A stretch of DNA of 64,000 nt from Oerskovia turbata (GTDB lineage: Bacteria; Actinomycetota; Actinomycetes; Actinomycetales; Cellulomonadaceae). The position numbers and the translations under genes are program-made. Below, one piece after another: positions 18,803 to 26,937 of the stretch. The DNA lies in assembly GCF_000718325.1 (NCBI RefSeq), contig NZ_JOFV01000013.1:62001-126000 (forward strand), written 5' to 3'. The notes under the pieces are model-generated. The model searched no databases. It was not told the DNA's origin and saw only the letters and a list, made by a program, of their open reading frames with translations. The first letter of the stretch is position 1; each line of letters opens with the position of its first letter.

Positions 18803-18904
18803 GTGCGTGATTGCGCTGGGACACGCCCGGCGAGTCGCTGCCGAACCCCGCACTCGGTGAACTGCCCCGGAAATCCCCGCGACGCCCGGTCGGTCGGTGG
18901 GTAT

Positions 18905-19078
18905 CGTCGGAGCCGGTGGACGTGAGGCGTGACGACCCTCGGCCCGGACCTCGCGCCGGGCGCACGGTCCCCGCGCGTCCGGCGGACCGACGAGAGGCCG
19001 GGACCTCCCGGCGAAGGAGTGGTGGCACCGCGACCTAGCCCCCGCCCGCTCCTCCAGGGCCTTCGCCTGCTGGAGGAA
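18905..19078 (+). promoter_or_regulatory. T-box leader (translational type) of the AspRS gene
   Basis: TGGCACCGCG at 19023-19032 matches the T-box core TGGNACCGCG that pairs with the tRNA acceptor end. A GC-rich stem (GCCGGGA/TCCCGGC) precedes it. CTCCTCCAG and CTGGAGG just before the ATG form a hairpin that buries the ribosome binding site, the actinobacterial translational design. Upstream, GGACG at 18918 and CGTCC at 18976 can close a short Stem I with an inner GCCCGG/CCGGGC hairpin. A GAC triplet in its left internal loop is a possible Asp specifier, but I cannot fix the specifier with confidence. Confidence 0.7.
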
Positions 19079-19080
19079 CC

Positions 19081-20394
19081 ATGAGACCACCGACCCCGCC
19101 CACCGCCTCGACCTCGCCCCGGACCCTCGCGGCCGACCTGCCTGACCTCCCACCCGGCACGCCTGTCGCGCTCCGCGGCTGGGTGCACCGGCGTCGCGCC
19201 CTCGCGACCGTCACCTTCCTCGTGCTGCGCGACCGGTCGGGCCTGGCCCAGGTCGTCGTGCGTGCGGGCGACGGGCAGGTCGTGCCGCCCGAGGAGACCG
19301 TGGTCGAGGTCACGGGGGTCGTGACCTCGAACCCCCAGGCTCCCGGCGGGGTCGAGGTGACCTCGCCGACCGTCGTGCTCCTCACCGACCCGGCCGTGAC
19401 CCCGCCCGTCGAGCTGTGGCGCCCGTCGCTCGGCGTGGGGCTGGCCACGATGCTCGACCACGCCGCGGTCGCCTGGCGGCACCCGGCCCAGCGCGCACGC
19501 TGGGAGGTGGCGGCCGCGTCCCTGCGCGGGTTCCGTGCGGCCCTCGACGCGCAGGGTTTCACCGAGGTGCAGTCGCCCAAGATCGTCGGGTCGGCGACCG
19601 AGTCAGGGGCCGACGTGTTCACGCTCGACTACTTCGGCCGGCCTGCCTTCCTGGCGCAGAGCCCGCAGTTCTTCAAGCAGCAGCTCGTCGGGGTCTTCGA
19701 GCGCGTGTACGAGGTGGGACCGGTGTTCCGGGCCGAGCCGCACGACACCGTGCGTCACCTCGCCGAGTACGTCTCGCTCGACGTCGAGCTCGGCTTCGTC
19801 CGCGACCACCGCGACGTGCTGACCGTCCTGCGCGACGTCCTGGCCGGCATGGTCGCCGCGGTCCACGAGCACGCCGGGTCCGCGGTCGCGGCGCACGGCT
19901 TCGCGGTGCCGCTCGTGCCCGACGAGATCCCCGTGATCCACTTCGCCGAGGCACTGGCCCTCGTCGGGGCTCCAGCGGACGAGCCCGACCTGGCCCCCGA
20001 GCACGAGCGAGCGCTGGGCCGGTGGGCGCTCGCCGAGCACGGCAGCGACCTCCTCGCGGTCGAGGGCTACCCGATGGCGAAGCGTCCCTTCTACACGCAC
20101 CCGCAGCCGGGCGACGCTCGGTGGAGCAACAGCTTCGACCTGCTCTTCCGTGGCGTCGAGCTCGTCACGGGCGGTCAGCGCCTGCACCGGTACGCGGACT
20201 ACCTCGCGGCGATCACGGCCCGTGGTGAGGACCCGGCCGCGTACGCGACGTACCTGGAGGCGTTCGAGCACGGGATGCCGCCGCACGGCGGGTTCGCGAT
20301 CGGCCTCGAACGGTGGACCGCGCGCCTGACGGGCGCAGCGAACGTCCGTGAGGTCGCGCTCTTCCCGCGCGACCTGCACCGCCTCGCGCCCTAG
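19081..20394 (+). CDS. aspS: Archaeal-type aspartyl-tRNA synthetase (probably Asp-tRNA(Asp/Asn))
   Basis: A 437-residue class II synthetase. The OB-fold domain carries VALRGWVHRRRALATVTFLVLRD (in parts), motif 2 is GPVFRAEPHDTVRHLAEYVSLDVELG and motif 3 is GGFAIGLERWTARL. The length is that of the archaeal/non-discriminating branch; ordinary bacterial AspRS is near 590-600 aa with a GAD insertion that is absent here. Such enzymes can charge both tRNA-Asp and tRNA-Asn. Translation looks controlled by the T-box leader immediately upstream. Whether a full-length bacterial AspRS also exists cannot be seen here. Confidence 0.85.
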   Translation: MRPPTPPTASTSPRTLAADLPDLPPGTPVALRGWVHRRRALATVTFLVLRDRSGLAQVVVRAGDGQVVPPEETVVEVTGVVTSNPQAPGGVEVTSPTVVLLTDPAVTPPVELWRPSLGVGLATMLDHAAVAWRHPAQRARWEVAAASLRGFRAALDAQGFTEVQSPKIVGSATESGADVFTLDYFGRPAFLAQSPQFFKQQLVGVFERVYEVGPVFRAEPHDTVRHLAEYVSLDVELGFVRDHRDVLTVLRDVLAGMVAAVHEHAGSAVAAHGFAVPLVPDEIPVIHFAEALALVGAPADEPDLAPEHERALGRWALAEHGSDLLAVEGYPMAKRPFYTHPQPGDARWSNSFDLLFRGVELVTGGQRLHRYADYLAAITARGEDPAAYATYLEAFEHGMPPHGGFAIGLERWTARLTGAANVREVALFPRDLHRLAP

Positions 20395-20442
20395 CACCGG
20401 GGTGCCTGGCCGCCCGGCACGGGGGACAACCCCACCCCGCCA

Positions 20443-20478
20443 GGGGGACGTCCCGGATGGTCCGGTTCGTCCCCCGCT
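20443..20478. promoter_or_regulatory. Hairpin upstream of the ABC exporter operon
   Basis: GGGGGACG and CGTCCCCC form an 8-bp stem with a loop of about 17 bases between the AspRS gene and the ABC transporter genes. It may end aspS transcription or serve as an operator; there is no T-run. Boundaries are approximate. Confidence 0.35.
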
Positions 20479-20516
20479 CGCTACGTTCGAGACTCACGCC
20501 ACGACGGGGGTTTCGA

Positions 20517-21305
20517 GTGAGGACGACCACGACCAGGCGGACCGCCGGGGCATCCACCAAGGATGCCCCGGGGGGCTCGCCGTATTCCCTGCAGGTCGCA
20601 GGGGTCACCAAGACGTACACGGCGGGCAAGCGGTCGGTGCACGCCCTGCGGGGCGTGTCCCTGGCGCTGCCGAGGGGGAGCTTCACGGCCGTGATGGGCC
20701 CCTCGGGCTCGGGCAAGAGCACGTTGCTGCACTGTGCCGCGGGCCTCGACCGGCCGACGGGCGGCTCGGTCCACCTGGGCGGCGTCGACCTGTCCGCGCT
20801 GACCGAGGACGAGCTCACGGCCCTGCGCCGGGGGCGTATCGGGTTCGTGTTCCAGGCATACAACCTCATGGGGTCGTTGACGGTCGCGGAGAACGTCGCG
20901 CTGCCGCTGCGTCTCGCGGGCGAGCGGGCGGACCCCGCCTGGCTGCGCGAGATCGCGGCCTGGGTCGGGATCGAGGACCGTCTCGACCACCGACCGAGCG
21001 AGCTCTCAGGTGGTCAGCAGCAGCGCGTGGCGATCGCGCGGGCGCTCGTGGCACGCCCCGACGTGGTCGTCGCGGACGAGCCGACCGGAGCCCTCGACAC
21101 GCGCACGAGCAAGCACGTGCTCGACCTGCTGCGCTTCCTGGTCGACACGCTCGGCCAGAGCGTCTTCATGGTCACGCACGACCCGGTCGCGGCCTCGTTC
21201 GCGGACCGCGTCGTGTTCCTGGCCGACGGGCAGGTCGCGGGCGAGCTCGTCCGCCCGACCCCCGAGCAGGTCGCCGACCGCATGACCCGTCTCGGGGAGT
21301 GGTGA
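20517..21305 (+). CDS. MacB/LolD-type ABC exporter ATPase
   Basis: A 262-residue ATPase with Walker A GPSGSGKST, Q-loop FQAYNLM, signature LSGGQQQRVAIARAL, Walker B VVVADEPTGALD and the H-loop MVTHD. This is the subfamily paired with FtsX-like permeases for lipoprotein or drug export. I chose the GTG at 20517, preceded by GACGGGGG; an in-frame ATG at 20457 would add 20 Arg-rich residues and start inside a hairpin. The stop overlaps the permease GTG. Confidence 0.9.
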   Translation: MRTTTTRRTAGASTKDAPGGSPYSLQVAGVTKTYTAGKRSVHALRGVSLALPRGSFTAVMGPSGSGKSTLLHCAAGLDRPTGGSVHLGGVDLSALTEDELTALRRGRIGFVFQAYNLMGSLTVAENVALPLRLAGERADPAWLREIAAWVGIEDRLDHRPSELSGGQQQRVAIARALVARPDVVVADEPTGALDTRTSKHVLDLLRFLVDTLGQSVFMVTHDPVAASFADRVVFLADGQVAGELVRPTPEQVADRMTRLGEW

Positions 21306-23902
21306 GAGTGCTGGGCCTCGCGCTGAGCACGCTACGCGCGCGCCGCAAGAGCTTCGTCGGTCCGTTCGTCGCACTGTTCCTGAGCGCGATGCTCGTCGCG
21401 GCGTGCGGGCTGCTCATGGAGTCGGGCATCCGTCAGGGCATCGGCCCCGAGCGCTACGCGGGCGCCGACCTGGTCGTGACCGCGAGGCAGTCGCTCGCGG
21501 TCGACGTGGACGACGACGAGCCCTTCGGTGGCCGCGTCCGCCTGCCTGTGTCGGTGGTCGACGAGCTGGCCGCGATCCCCGGGGTCGAGCATGCGGTGGG
21601 CGACGTCGAGGTGCGGCTGGGCGCCGTCGGGCCGTCGGGCGACCTGGTCGGGGCGATCGACGGGCGCCCGCCGGTGGGTCACGGGTGGTCCTCGGCGACG
21701 CTCGGGCCGTTCGTCCTCGTGCAGGGCGACGGCCCGACGGCGCCTGGCCAGGTCGTGCTCGACGGCGCACTGGCCGCGCGGCTCGCCGTGGAGGTGGGCG
21801 ACGACGTCACCCTGGTCGTGGGGTCGACGCCGGGGGAGTACCGGGTGACCGGGACCGTGTCCCCGCCCGCGGGGGCCGGGGCCCTGCGGCAGGGCGTGGC
21901 GTTCTTCACCGACGAGCAGGTCGCGGACCTCGCAGCGGGGAGCACGAGCGGCCGGCCCGGCGTGGCAGACGCCCGAGGCGAGATCGACGCCGTCGGGATC
22001 CTGGCCACGGACGGGACGGACGTCCGGGCCCTCGCTGCGGACGTGCGCGAGCGGACCGGCCTGACCGTGCGCACGGGCGACGCCCGCGGCTCGGTCGAGT
22101 TCGCCGACGCCTCGGGCTCGGCGACCACGCTGCTCGCGATCGCCGGCAGCTTCGGCGGGATCATGCTCATGGTCGTCGTGCTCGTCGTCGCGAGCGCCCT
22201 GGGGCTCGTGGTGCAGCAGCGGCGCCGCGAGCTCGCGCTGCTCCGCGCGGTCGGGGCGACCCCGCGCCAGGTCCGCCGGATGATCTCTGCCGAGATGCTC
22301 GTGCTGTCCACGGCCGCCGCGGTCCCGGGGGCGCTCCTGGGTATTCCCGCGGTGGGCGTGCTGCACGGCTTGTTCGTCCGGGCGGGGGTCGTCTCGGCGG
22401 ACTACCCGGTCGCTGTGGGGCCGCTGCCGGTCGTGGTCGCCGTGGCGCTCACGGTGGGCGTCGCGTGGCTCGCCGGGAGGACGTCGGCCCGGCGGGCGAT
22501 CACGGTGAAGCCCGTCGAGGCGCTGGGCGAGGCGGCGGTGGAGACCCCGCGGCTGGGCGTCACGCGCACGGTGATCGGCGTGGTGCTGGTCGTCGGCGGG
22601 GTGCTCCTGTCGATGCTGCCCGCGTTCGTCGCGGGCGAGGACGCGCTCGCGGGGGCTGCCCTCTCCGGCGTGGTCCTCGTGATCGCCGTCGCGCTCCTGG
22701 GCCCGCGGATCGTGCACGCGCTCGTGCTGCTGGTCGAGCCGTTCCTGCGGCGCAGCCCGCACGCGAGCACCTACCTCGCGGGCCGCAACACCCGAGCGAG
22801 CTCGCGGCGACTCGCGGGGGCGGTCGTGCCGCTCGTGCTCGCGATCACCCTGACGGTCGTGCAGGTCTCGCTCGGGGCCGCGCAGGTGGCCGAGACCGAG
22901 CGTCAGGTGGCCGACGGGTTGCGCGCGGACCTCGTGCTCGCGAGCAGCGGTACGGGTCTCTCGCCCGACCTCGCGGGGCAGGTCGCGGGCGTCCCGGGCG
23001 TCACCTCGGTGACCCCGATCGTGCGGAGCCAGGCCCTCGTGCGCTTCGCCGAGCCGGACGGCACGCTCACGGCCGAGGCCCTGAGCGTCCAGGGCGTCGA
23101 CCCGGCGGACCTCGGTGCCGCGATCGACCTGGACGTGCGCGAGGGTTCGACCGACGACCTGCACGGCGAGTCGGTCGCCCTCAGCGTCACGGGAGCGAGC
23201 AAGGCGCGGGCCGGGCTCGGGGACACGGTCGAGCTCCATCTCGCGGACGGTACGCGGGTCGACGCCGCCGTCGTCGCGATCTACGGACGCGGCTTGGGCT
23301 TCGGTGACGCCCTGCTCCCGCGTGACGTGGTCCTTCCCGCGTCGGCGGACGGGGTGGACGGCTCGCTGCTCGTGGTCGCCGGGAAGGGGGCCGACGTCGT
23401 GGCGCTCGCGGAGGACCTCGACCGGACGATCGCGCCGTACCCGGGCGTCGTGCTCGCCGACCGGGCCTCCCTGGTCGCCGCGGAGAAGGCGGCGCTCGAG
23501 GCGAACACGTGGACCTCGATGATCCTGCTCGTGGTGCTGTTCGGGTACGTCGCGCTGAACGTGGCGAACGCCCTGGTCATGTCGACGGTCGACCGGCGGC
23601 GCGAGATCGCGCTGCTGCGCCTGGTCGGGACGCGGGACCGTCAGGTCCTGCGGATGATGCGGGTCGAGGCGGGCGTGGTGGTCGGCATCGCCGTGCTGGT
23701 CGCGACGGTGATCCTGCTGCCACCGCTGGCCGGCGTGAGCCTCGGGCTGAGCGAGGGACGGCGGGCGGTGCCGGCACTCTCCCCGGTCGCGTACCTCGCG
23801 ACGGTCGCGGGCGCGGGCGCCGTCGGGTACCTCGCGATGCTGCTGCCGACCCGTGCCGCGCTGCGGACCCGACCGGTCGAGAGCATCGGGCTGCGGGAGT
23901 GA
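21302..23902 (+). CDS. FtsX-like ABC transporter permease (double domain)
   Basis: An 866-residue permease. A membrane helix at residues 17-40 is followed by a large extracellular region and a three-helix FtsX core (about residues 275-400, with RRRELALLRAVGATPRQVRRM). A central four-helix block and second extracellular region follow, then a second FtsX core at the C-terminus (RRREIALLRLVGTRDRQVLRMM). The duplicated FtsX signature is typical of MacB-type exporters in actinobacteria. Starts at 21302 and 21308 are both GTG; I use the one overlapping the ATPase stop. Exported substrate unknown. Confidence 0.88.
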   Translation: MRVLGLALSTLRARRKSFVGPFVALFLSAMLVAACGLLMESGIRQGIGPERYAGADLVVTARQSLAVDVDDDEPFGGRVRLPVSVVDELAAIPGVEHAVGDVEVRLGAVGPSGDLVGAIDGRPPVGHGWSSATLGPFVLVQGDGPTAPGQVVLDGALAARLAVEVGDDVTLVVGSTPGEYRVTGTVSPPAGAGALRQGVAFFTDEQVADLAAGSTSGRPGVADARGEIDAVGILATDGTDVRALAADVRERTGLTVRTGDARGSVEFADASGSATTLLAIAGSFGGIMLMVVVLVVASALGLVVQQRRRELALLRAVGATPRQVRRMISAEMLVLSTAAAVPGALLGIPAVGVLHGLFVRAGVVSADYPVAVGPLPVVVAVALTVGVAWLAGRTSARRAITVKPVEALGEAAVETPRLGVTRTVIGVVLVVGGVLLSMLPAFVAGEDALAGAALSGVVLVIAVALLGPRIVHALVLLVEPFLRRSPHASTYLAGRNTRASSRRLAGAVVPLVLAITLTVVQVSLGAAQVAETERQVADGLRADLVLASSGTGLSPDLAGQVAGVPGVTSVTPIVRSQALVRFAEPDGTLTAEALSVQGVDPADLGAAIDLDVREGSTDDLHGESVALSVTGASKARAGLGDTVELHLADGTRVDAAVVAIYGRGLGFGDALLPRDVVLPASADGVDGSLLVVAGKGADVVALAEDLDRTIAPYPGVVLADRASLVAAEKAALEANTWTSMILLVVLFGYVALNVANALVMSTVDRRREIALLRLVGTRDRQVLRMMRVEAGVVVGIAVLVATVILLPPLAGVSLGLSEGRRAVPALSPVAYLATVAGAGAVGYLAMLLPTRAALRTRPVESIGLRE

Positions 23903-23906
23903 CGTG

Positions 23907-23959
23907 GGTGCGTGGTGCGGCCGCGACACACCCGGCGCGTCGCCGCCGCACCACGCACC
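23907..23959 (+). terminator. Strong hairpin after the ABC permease
   Basis: A perfect 15-bp stem: left arm at 23907-23921 (GGTGCGTGGTGCGGC), right arm at 23945-23959, loop 23 bases, five bases after the permease stop. There is no T-run, as is usual for actinobacterial terminators. Confidence 0.65.
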
Positions 23960-24009
23960 GGGGGCACCCCGCCCTCGCGCCGGGCCGCCGACGGGGTGAC
24001 CATGGACGT

Positions 24010-24879
24010 ATGTCCACCGTCGGACCGGTCGTCGTCGGCTATGACGGGTCGCCCTCCGCGACCTCGGCCGTGCGCTGGGGTGCGCGCGAGGCCCGACGGC
24101 GTGGCGCCCGCCTGGAGGTCGTCTTCGCCCGCGACGCGCACGACAGCCATCTGGACCCCTCGCTTCCCGGTGGTGGTGAGAACGCGCAGGCCGGAGCACG
24201 AGCGCTCGCCGAGCGTGGCCGGGTGCAGGCTCTCGAGGTCGAGCCCGACGTCGAGGTCGAGGCGACCGTGGAGCACACGACCCCGGCGGCGACCCTCGTC
24301 GGCACGTCGCTCGACGCGTCGATCGTGGTCGTCGGGTCGGGGGACCACGGGCGGGTGCGCGGGGAGCTCGGCGGGTCGGTGGCGCTCGCGGTCGCCGCGC
24401 ACGCGCACTGCCCGGTCGTCGTGGTCCACGGGGACGTCGAGGCGCTGCGGGACGTGAACCTGCCCGTGGTCGTGGGGGTCGACGGCTCGACGCACGCGGC
24501 CGGGGCGCTCAGCCATGCGGCCGAGGTCGCTGTCTCGCGCGGTGCGTCGCTGCGGGTCGTGGTCGCGTGGTGGACGCGCGCGTCGGCGCACCTCGAGAGC
24601 TACATGGCCGCGGAGTTCCCGCGCGAGCGTGCCGAGAACGGGGCCGAGCGACTGCTCGCGGGTGCGCTCGCACAGGTGCACGAGGAGTTCCCGGACCTGG
24701 AGGTGGAGGGCTCGACCGTGGAGGCGCAGCCGGCTCCTGCGCTGGTCAGGGCTTCGGAGGGGGCCGAGCGGCTGGTCGTCGGGTCGCGTGGGCGGGGCGG
24801 GTTCGCGGCGCTCGTCCTGGGGTCGGTGAGCCACTCGCTCGTGCGCGAGGCGCACTGTCCTGTGACGATCGTGCGCTGA
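24010..24879 (+). CDS. Tandem-domain universal stress protein
   Basis: A 289-residue protein with two UspA domains. The first begins VVVGYDGSPSATSAVRWGAREA and ends with an abbreviated VVVGSGDHGRVRGELGGSVALAVAAHAHCPVVVV site. The second begins VVVGVDGSTHAAGALSHAAEVA and ends VVGSRGRGGFAALVLGSVSHSLVREAHCPVTIV, the G2xG9xGS ATP-binding pattern. No strong ribosome binding site precedes the ATG. The role is general stress survival; specifics unknown. Confidence 0.9.
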   Translation: MSTVGPVVVGYDGSPSATSAVRWGAREARRRGARLEVVFARDAHDSHLDPSLPGGGENAQAGARALAERGRVQALEVEPDVEVEATVEHTTPAATLVGTSLDASIVVVGSGDHGRVRGELGGSVALAVAAHAHCPVVVVHGDVEALRDVNLPVVVGVDGSTHAAGALSHAAEVAVSRGASLRVVVAWWTRASAHLESYMAAEFPRERAENGAERLLAGALAQVHEEFPDLEVEGSTVEAQPAPALVRASEGAERLVVGSRGRGGFAALVLGSVSHSLVREAHCPVTIVR

Positions 24880-24942
24880 GCCTCTTCCTGGTTCTCGGCG
24901 TGATCCCGACCACATCTTGGGTCCTGCTGCGGTTCCGGGGCT

Positions 24943-24980
24943 TTCACCCGGTAGGAATGTTTGGTTAGGCTCACCTCTGT
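24943..24980 (+). promoter_or_regulatory. IdeR/DtxR-type iron box in a leaderless promoter (copy 1)
   Basis: A -35-like TTCACC at 24943-24948 and -10 TAGGCT at 24966-24971 are separated by 17 bases. The sequence TTTGGTTAGGCTCACCTCT overlapping the -10 resembles the DtxR/IdeR consensus TTAGGTTAGSCTWACCTAA. The predicted transcript start falls on the GTG of the ATPase at 24979, so the message would be leaderless. A nearly identical promoter drives the gene at 29173. Confidence 0.75.
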
Positions 24981-25845
24981 GAGCCACACCTTATCCGGCG
25001 ACGACGACGCTCCCACCGCCCAGGACTCCTCCCGCCCGGCCCTCGCCGGGACCGGGCTGAGCCTCGGGTACGACGGGACCGCCGTCGTGCACGACGCCTC
25101 CTTGCGCCTGCTCCCCGGACAGGTCACCGCGCTCATCGGGCCCAACGGGAGCGGCAAGTCGACGCTCCTGCGCTCGCTCGCCCGGCTCCACAAGCCCGTC
25201 CAGGGGACCGTGAGCCTGCCGGACGTCCCCGACGCGCTCGCGCTGCACCCCAAGGACTTCGCACGCCGCGTCACGCTGCTCTCGCAGAGCCGGCCCACGC
25301 CGGGCGGCGTGAGCGTGCGCGACGTCGTCGGGTACGGGCGCCACCCGCACCGGGCGCGCTTCCGCTCCACGGACCCCGACGGCGCCCGCGCCGTCGCCTG
25401 GGCCATGGACGTCACCGGTGTCGCGGCGATGGCGGGCCGTGGCGTCGACGAGCTGTCCGGCGGCGAGCTCCAGCGAGTGTGGCTCGCGACCTGCCTCGCG
25501 CAGGACACGGGCGTGCTGCTGCTCGACGAGCCCACGACCTACCTGGACCTGCGCTACCAGGTCGAGATCCTCGACCTGATGCGCGACCTCGCCGACGACC
25601 ACGGCGTGGCCGTGGGCGTCGTGCTGCACGACCTCAACCAGGCGGCCGCGGTCGCGGACCACGTGGTCCTGCTCCAGCGCGGCGTCGTCGGTGCCGCGGG
25701 CGAGGCCGCCGACGTCCTGACCGCCGACGCGCTCAGCGAGACCTACGGCATCCGCATCGAGGTCACGCACGACCCGCTGACGGGCACGGTGCAGACCGCG
25801 CCCGTCGGGCGGCACACGACCCGCAGGCTCGTCGCCGTCCCCTGA
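24979..25845 (+). CDS. Iron-siderophore ABC transporter ATPase (FepC-like)
   Basis: A 288-residue ATPase with Walker A GPNGSGKST, signature LSGGELQRVWLATCLAQ, Walker B LLLDEPTTYLDL and H-loop VLHDLNQAAAVADHVVLL, the pattern of FepC/FecE siderophore transporters. The start is the GTG at 24979, 8 bases after the -10 box. It is followed by the binding lipoprotein and the fused permease. It should be repressed by IdeR when iron is plentiful. Confidence 0.92.
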   Translation: MSHTLSGDDDAPTAQDSSRPALAGTGLSLGYDGTAVVHDASLRLLPGQVTALIGPNGSGKSTLLRSLARLHKPVQGTVSLPDVPDALALHPKDFARRVTLLSQSRPTPGGVSVRDVVGYGRHPHRARFRSTDPDGARAVAWAMDVTGVAAMAGRGVDELSGGELQRVWLATCLAQDTGVLLLDEPTTYLDLRYQVEILDLMRDLADDHGVAVGVVLHDLNQAAAVADHVVLLQRGVVGAAGEAADVLTADALSETYGIRIEVTHDPLTGTVQTAPVGRHTTRRLVAVP

Positions 25846-25947
25846 CGACCCGAGCCTCCCCACCGTGCTGCCGCGCACCCCCGCGCGGCGGCCCACCGAG
25901 CCCCGCCCACCCGGCGCGGGCAGCACCCTCAAGGACACAGGACCCCC

Positions 25948-26937
25948 ATGCGAAAGACCCTCCGGACCGGCCTGCCCGCCGTCCTGCTCGTGACAGCGCT
26001 CACCCTCACCGCGTGCGGCACCACGGAGGAGGCCGACGCCGGCGGTGCGTCGAAGGCTCCCGCCGCCGACGCGGGCCCCGTCACCTTCACCGACGAGCGC
26101 GGCGAGCAGACCCTCGACGCCCCGGCGACCGAGGTCGTCTCGCTCGAGTGGGGCCTGACCGAGAACCTGCTGGCGCTCGGCGTGGACGTCGTGGGCCAGG
26201 CCGACGTCGAGGGCTACAACACGTGGGACACCTCGGTCGCGCTAGACGCGTCGACGCCCGACGTCGGGATGCGCGGCGAGCCCAGCCTCGACGCCATCTC
26301 CGCGCTCGAGCCCCAGCTCATCGCCGTCACCACGGACACGCCCGACAACGTGATCGACCAGCTCGAGGACATCGCGCCCGTCGTGACACTGCGCGGCTCC
26401 GACGGCACCGACCCGATCGCCTACATGCGTCAGACCGTCGAGACCCTCGCGACGGCCACGGGTACCGAGGACAAGGGCGCCGAGCTGCTCGAGGGCTTCG
26501 ACGCCAAGGTCGCCGAGGGCAAGAAGGCCCTCGAGGGGGCCGGCGTCGCGGGCGCCTCGTTCGTCATGGCCGACGGCTGGGTCAACAACGGCACCGTCTC
26601 GGTGCGCATGTACACGCCCGGCTCGTTCTTCGGCGCGATCGGCGCCGAGCTGGGCCTGGCGAACGCGTGGACCGGCGAGGGCGACCCCGACTACGGGCTC
26701 GCGCAGACCGACGTCGAGGGCCTGACCGCGCTGAGCGACGTCCAGTTCGTCTACGCCGCGAGCGACTCCGAGGCCGACCCGTTCGCCGAGGGCCTGGCAG
26801 GCAACGCGATCTGGGAGCAGCTCCCGTTCGTCGCGGCCGGTGACGTGCACCGCATCCCCGACGGCATCTGGATGTTCGGCGGGCCCGCGTCCGCGAACGC
26901 CTACGTCGACGCGCTCGTCGCGGCCCTGACCCAGTGA
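25948..26937 (+). CDS. Iron-siderophore substrate-binding lipoprotein
   Basis: A 329-residue FepB/FecB-type protein. The signal peptide ends in a lipobox LTAC with Cys22. The body carries the class III binding-protein fold hints VVSLEWGLTENLLALGVDVVG, PSLDAISALEPQLIAV and the closing GPASANAYVDALVAAL. It lies 102 bases after the ATPase and its stop overlaps the permease GTG. It captures a ferric siderophore outside the membrane; which one cannot be told. Confidence 0.92.
   Translation: MRKTLRTGLPAVLLVTALTLTACGTTEEADAGGASKAPAADAGPVTFTDERGEQTLDAPATEVVSLEWGLTENLLALGVDVVGQADVEGYNTWDTSVALDASTPDVGMRGEPSLDAISALEPQLIAVTTDTPDNVIDQLEDIAPVVTLRGSDGTDPIAYMRQTVETLATATGTEDKGAELLEGFDAKVAEGKKALEGAGVAGASFVMADGWVNNGTVSVRMYTPGSFFGAIGAELGLANAWTGEGDPDYGLAQTDVEGLTALSDVQFVYAASDSEADPFAEGLAGNAIWEQLPFVAAGDVHRIPDGIWMFGGPASANAYVDALVAALTQ

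Noticed and set aside
20443..20478. A classical intrinsic terminator between aspS and the ABC exporter
   Set aside because: The stem lacks a T-run and lies as close to the next gene as to aspS, so it is listed only as a hairpin of uncertain role.
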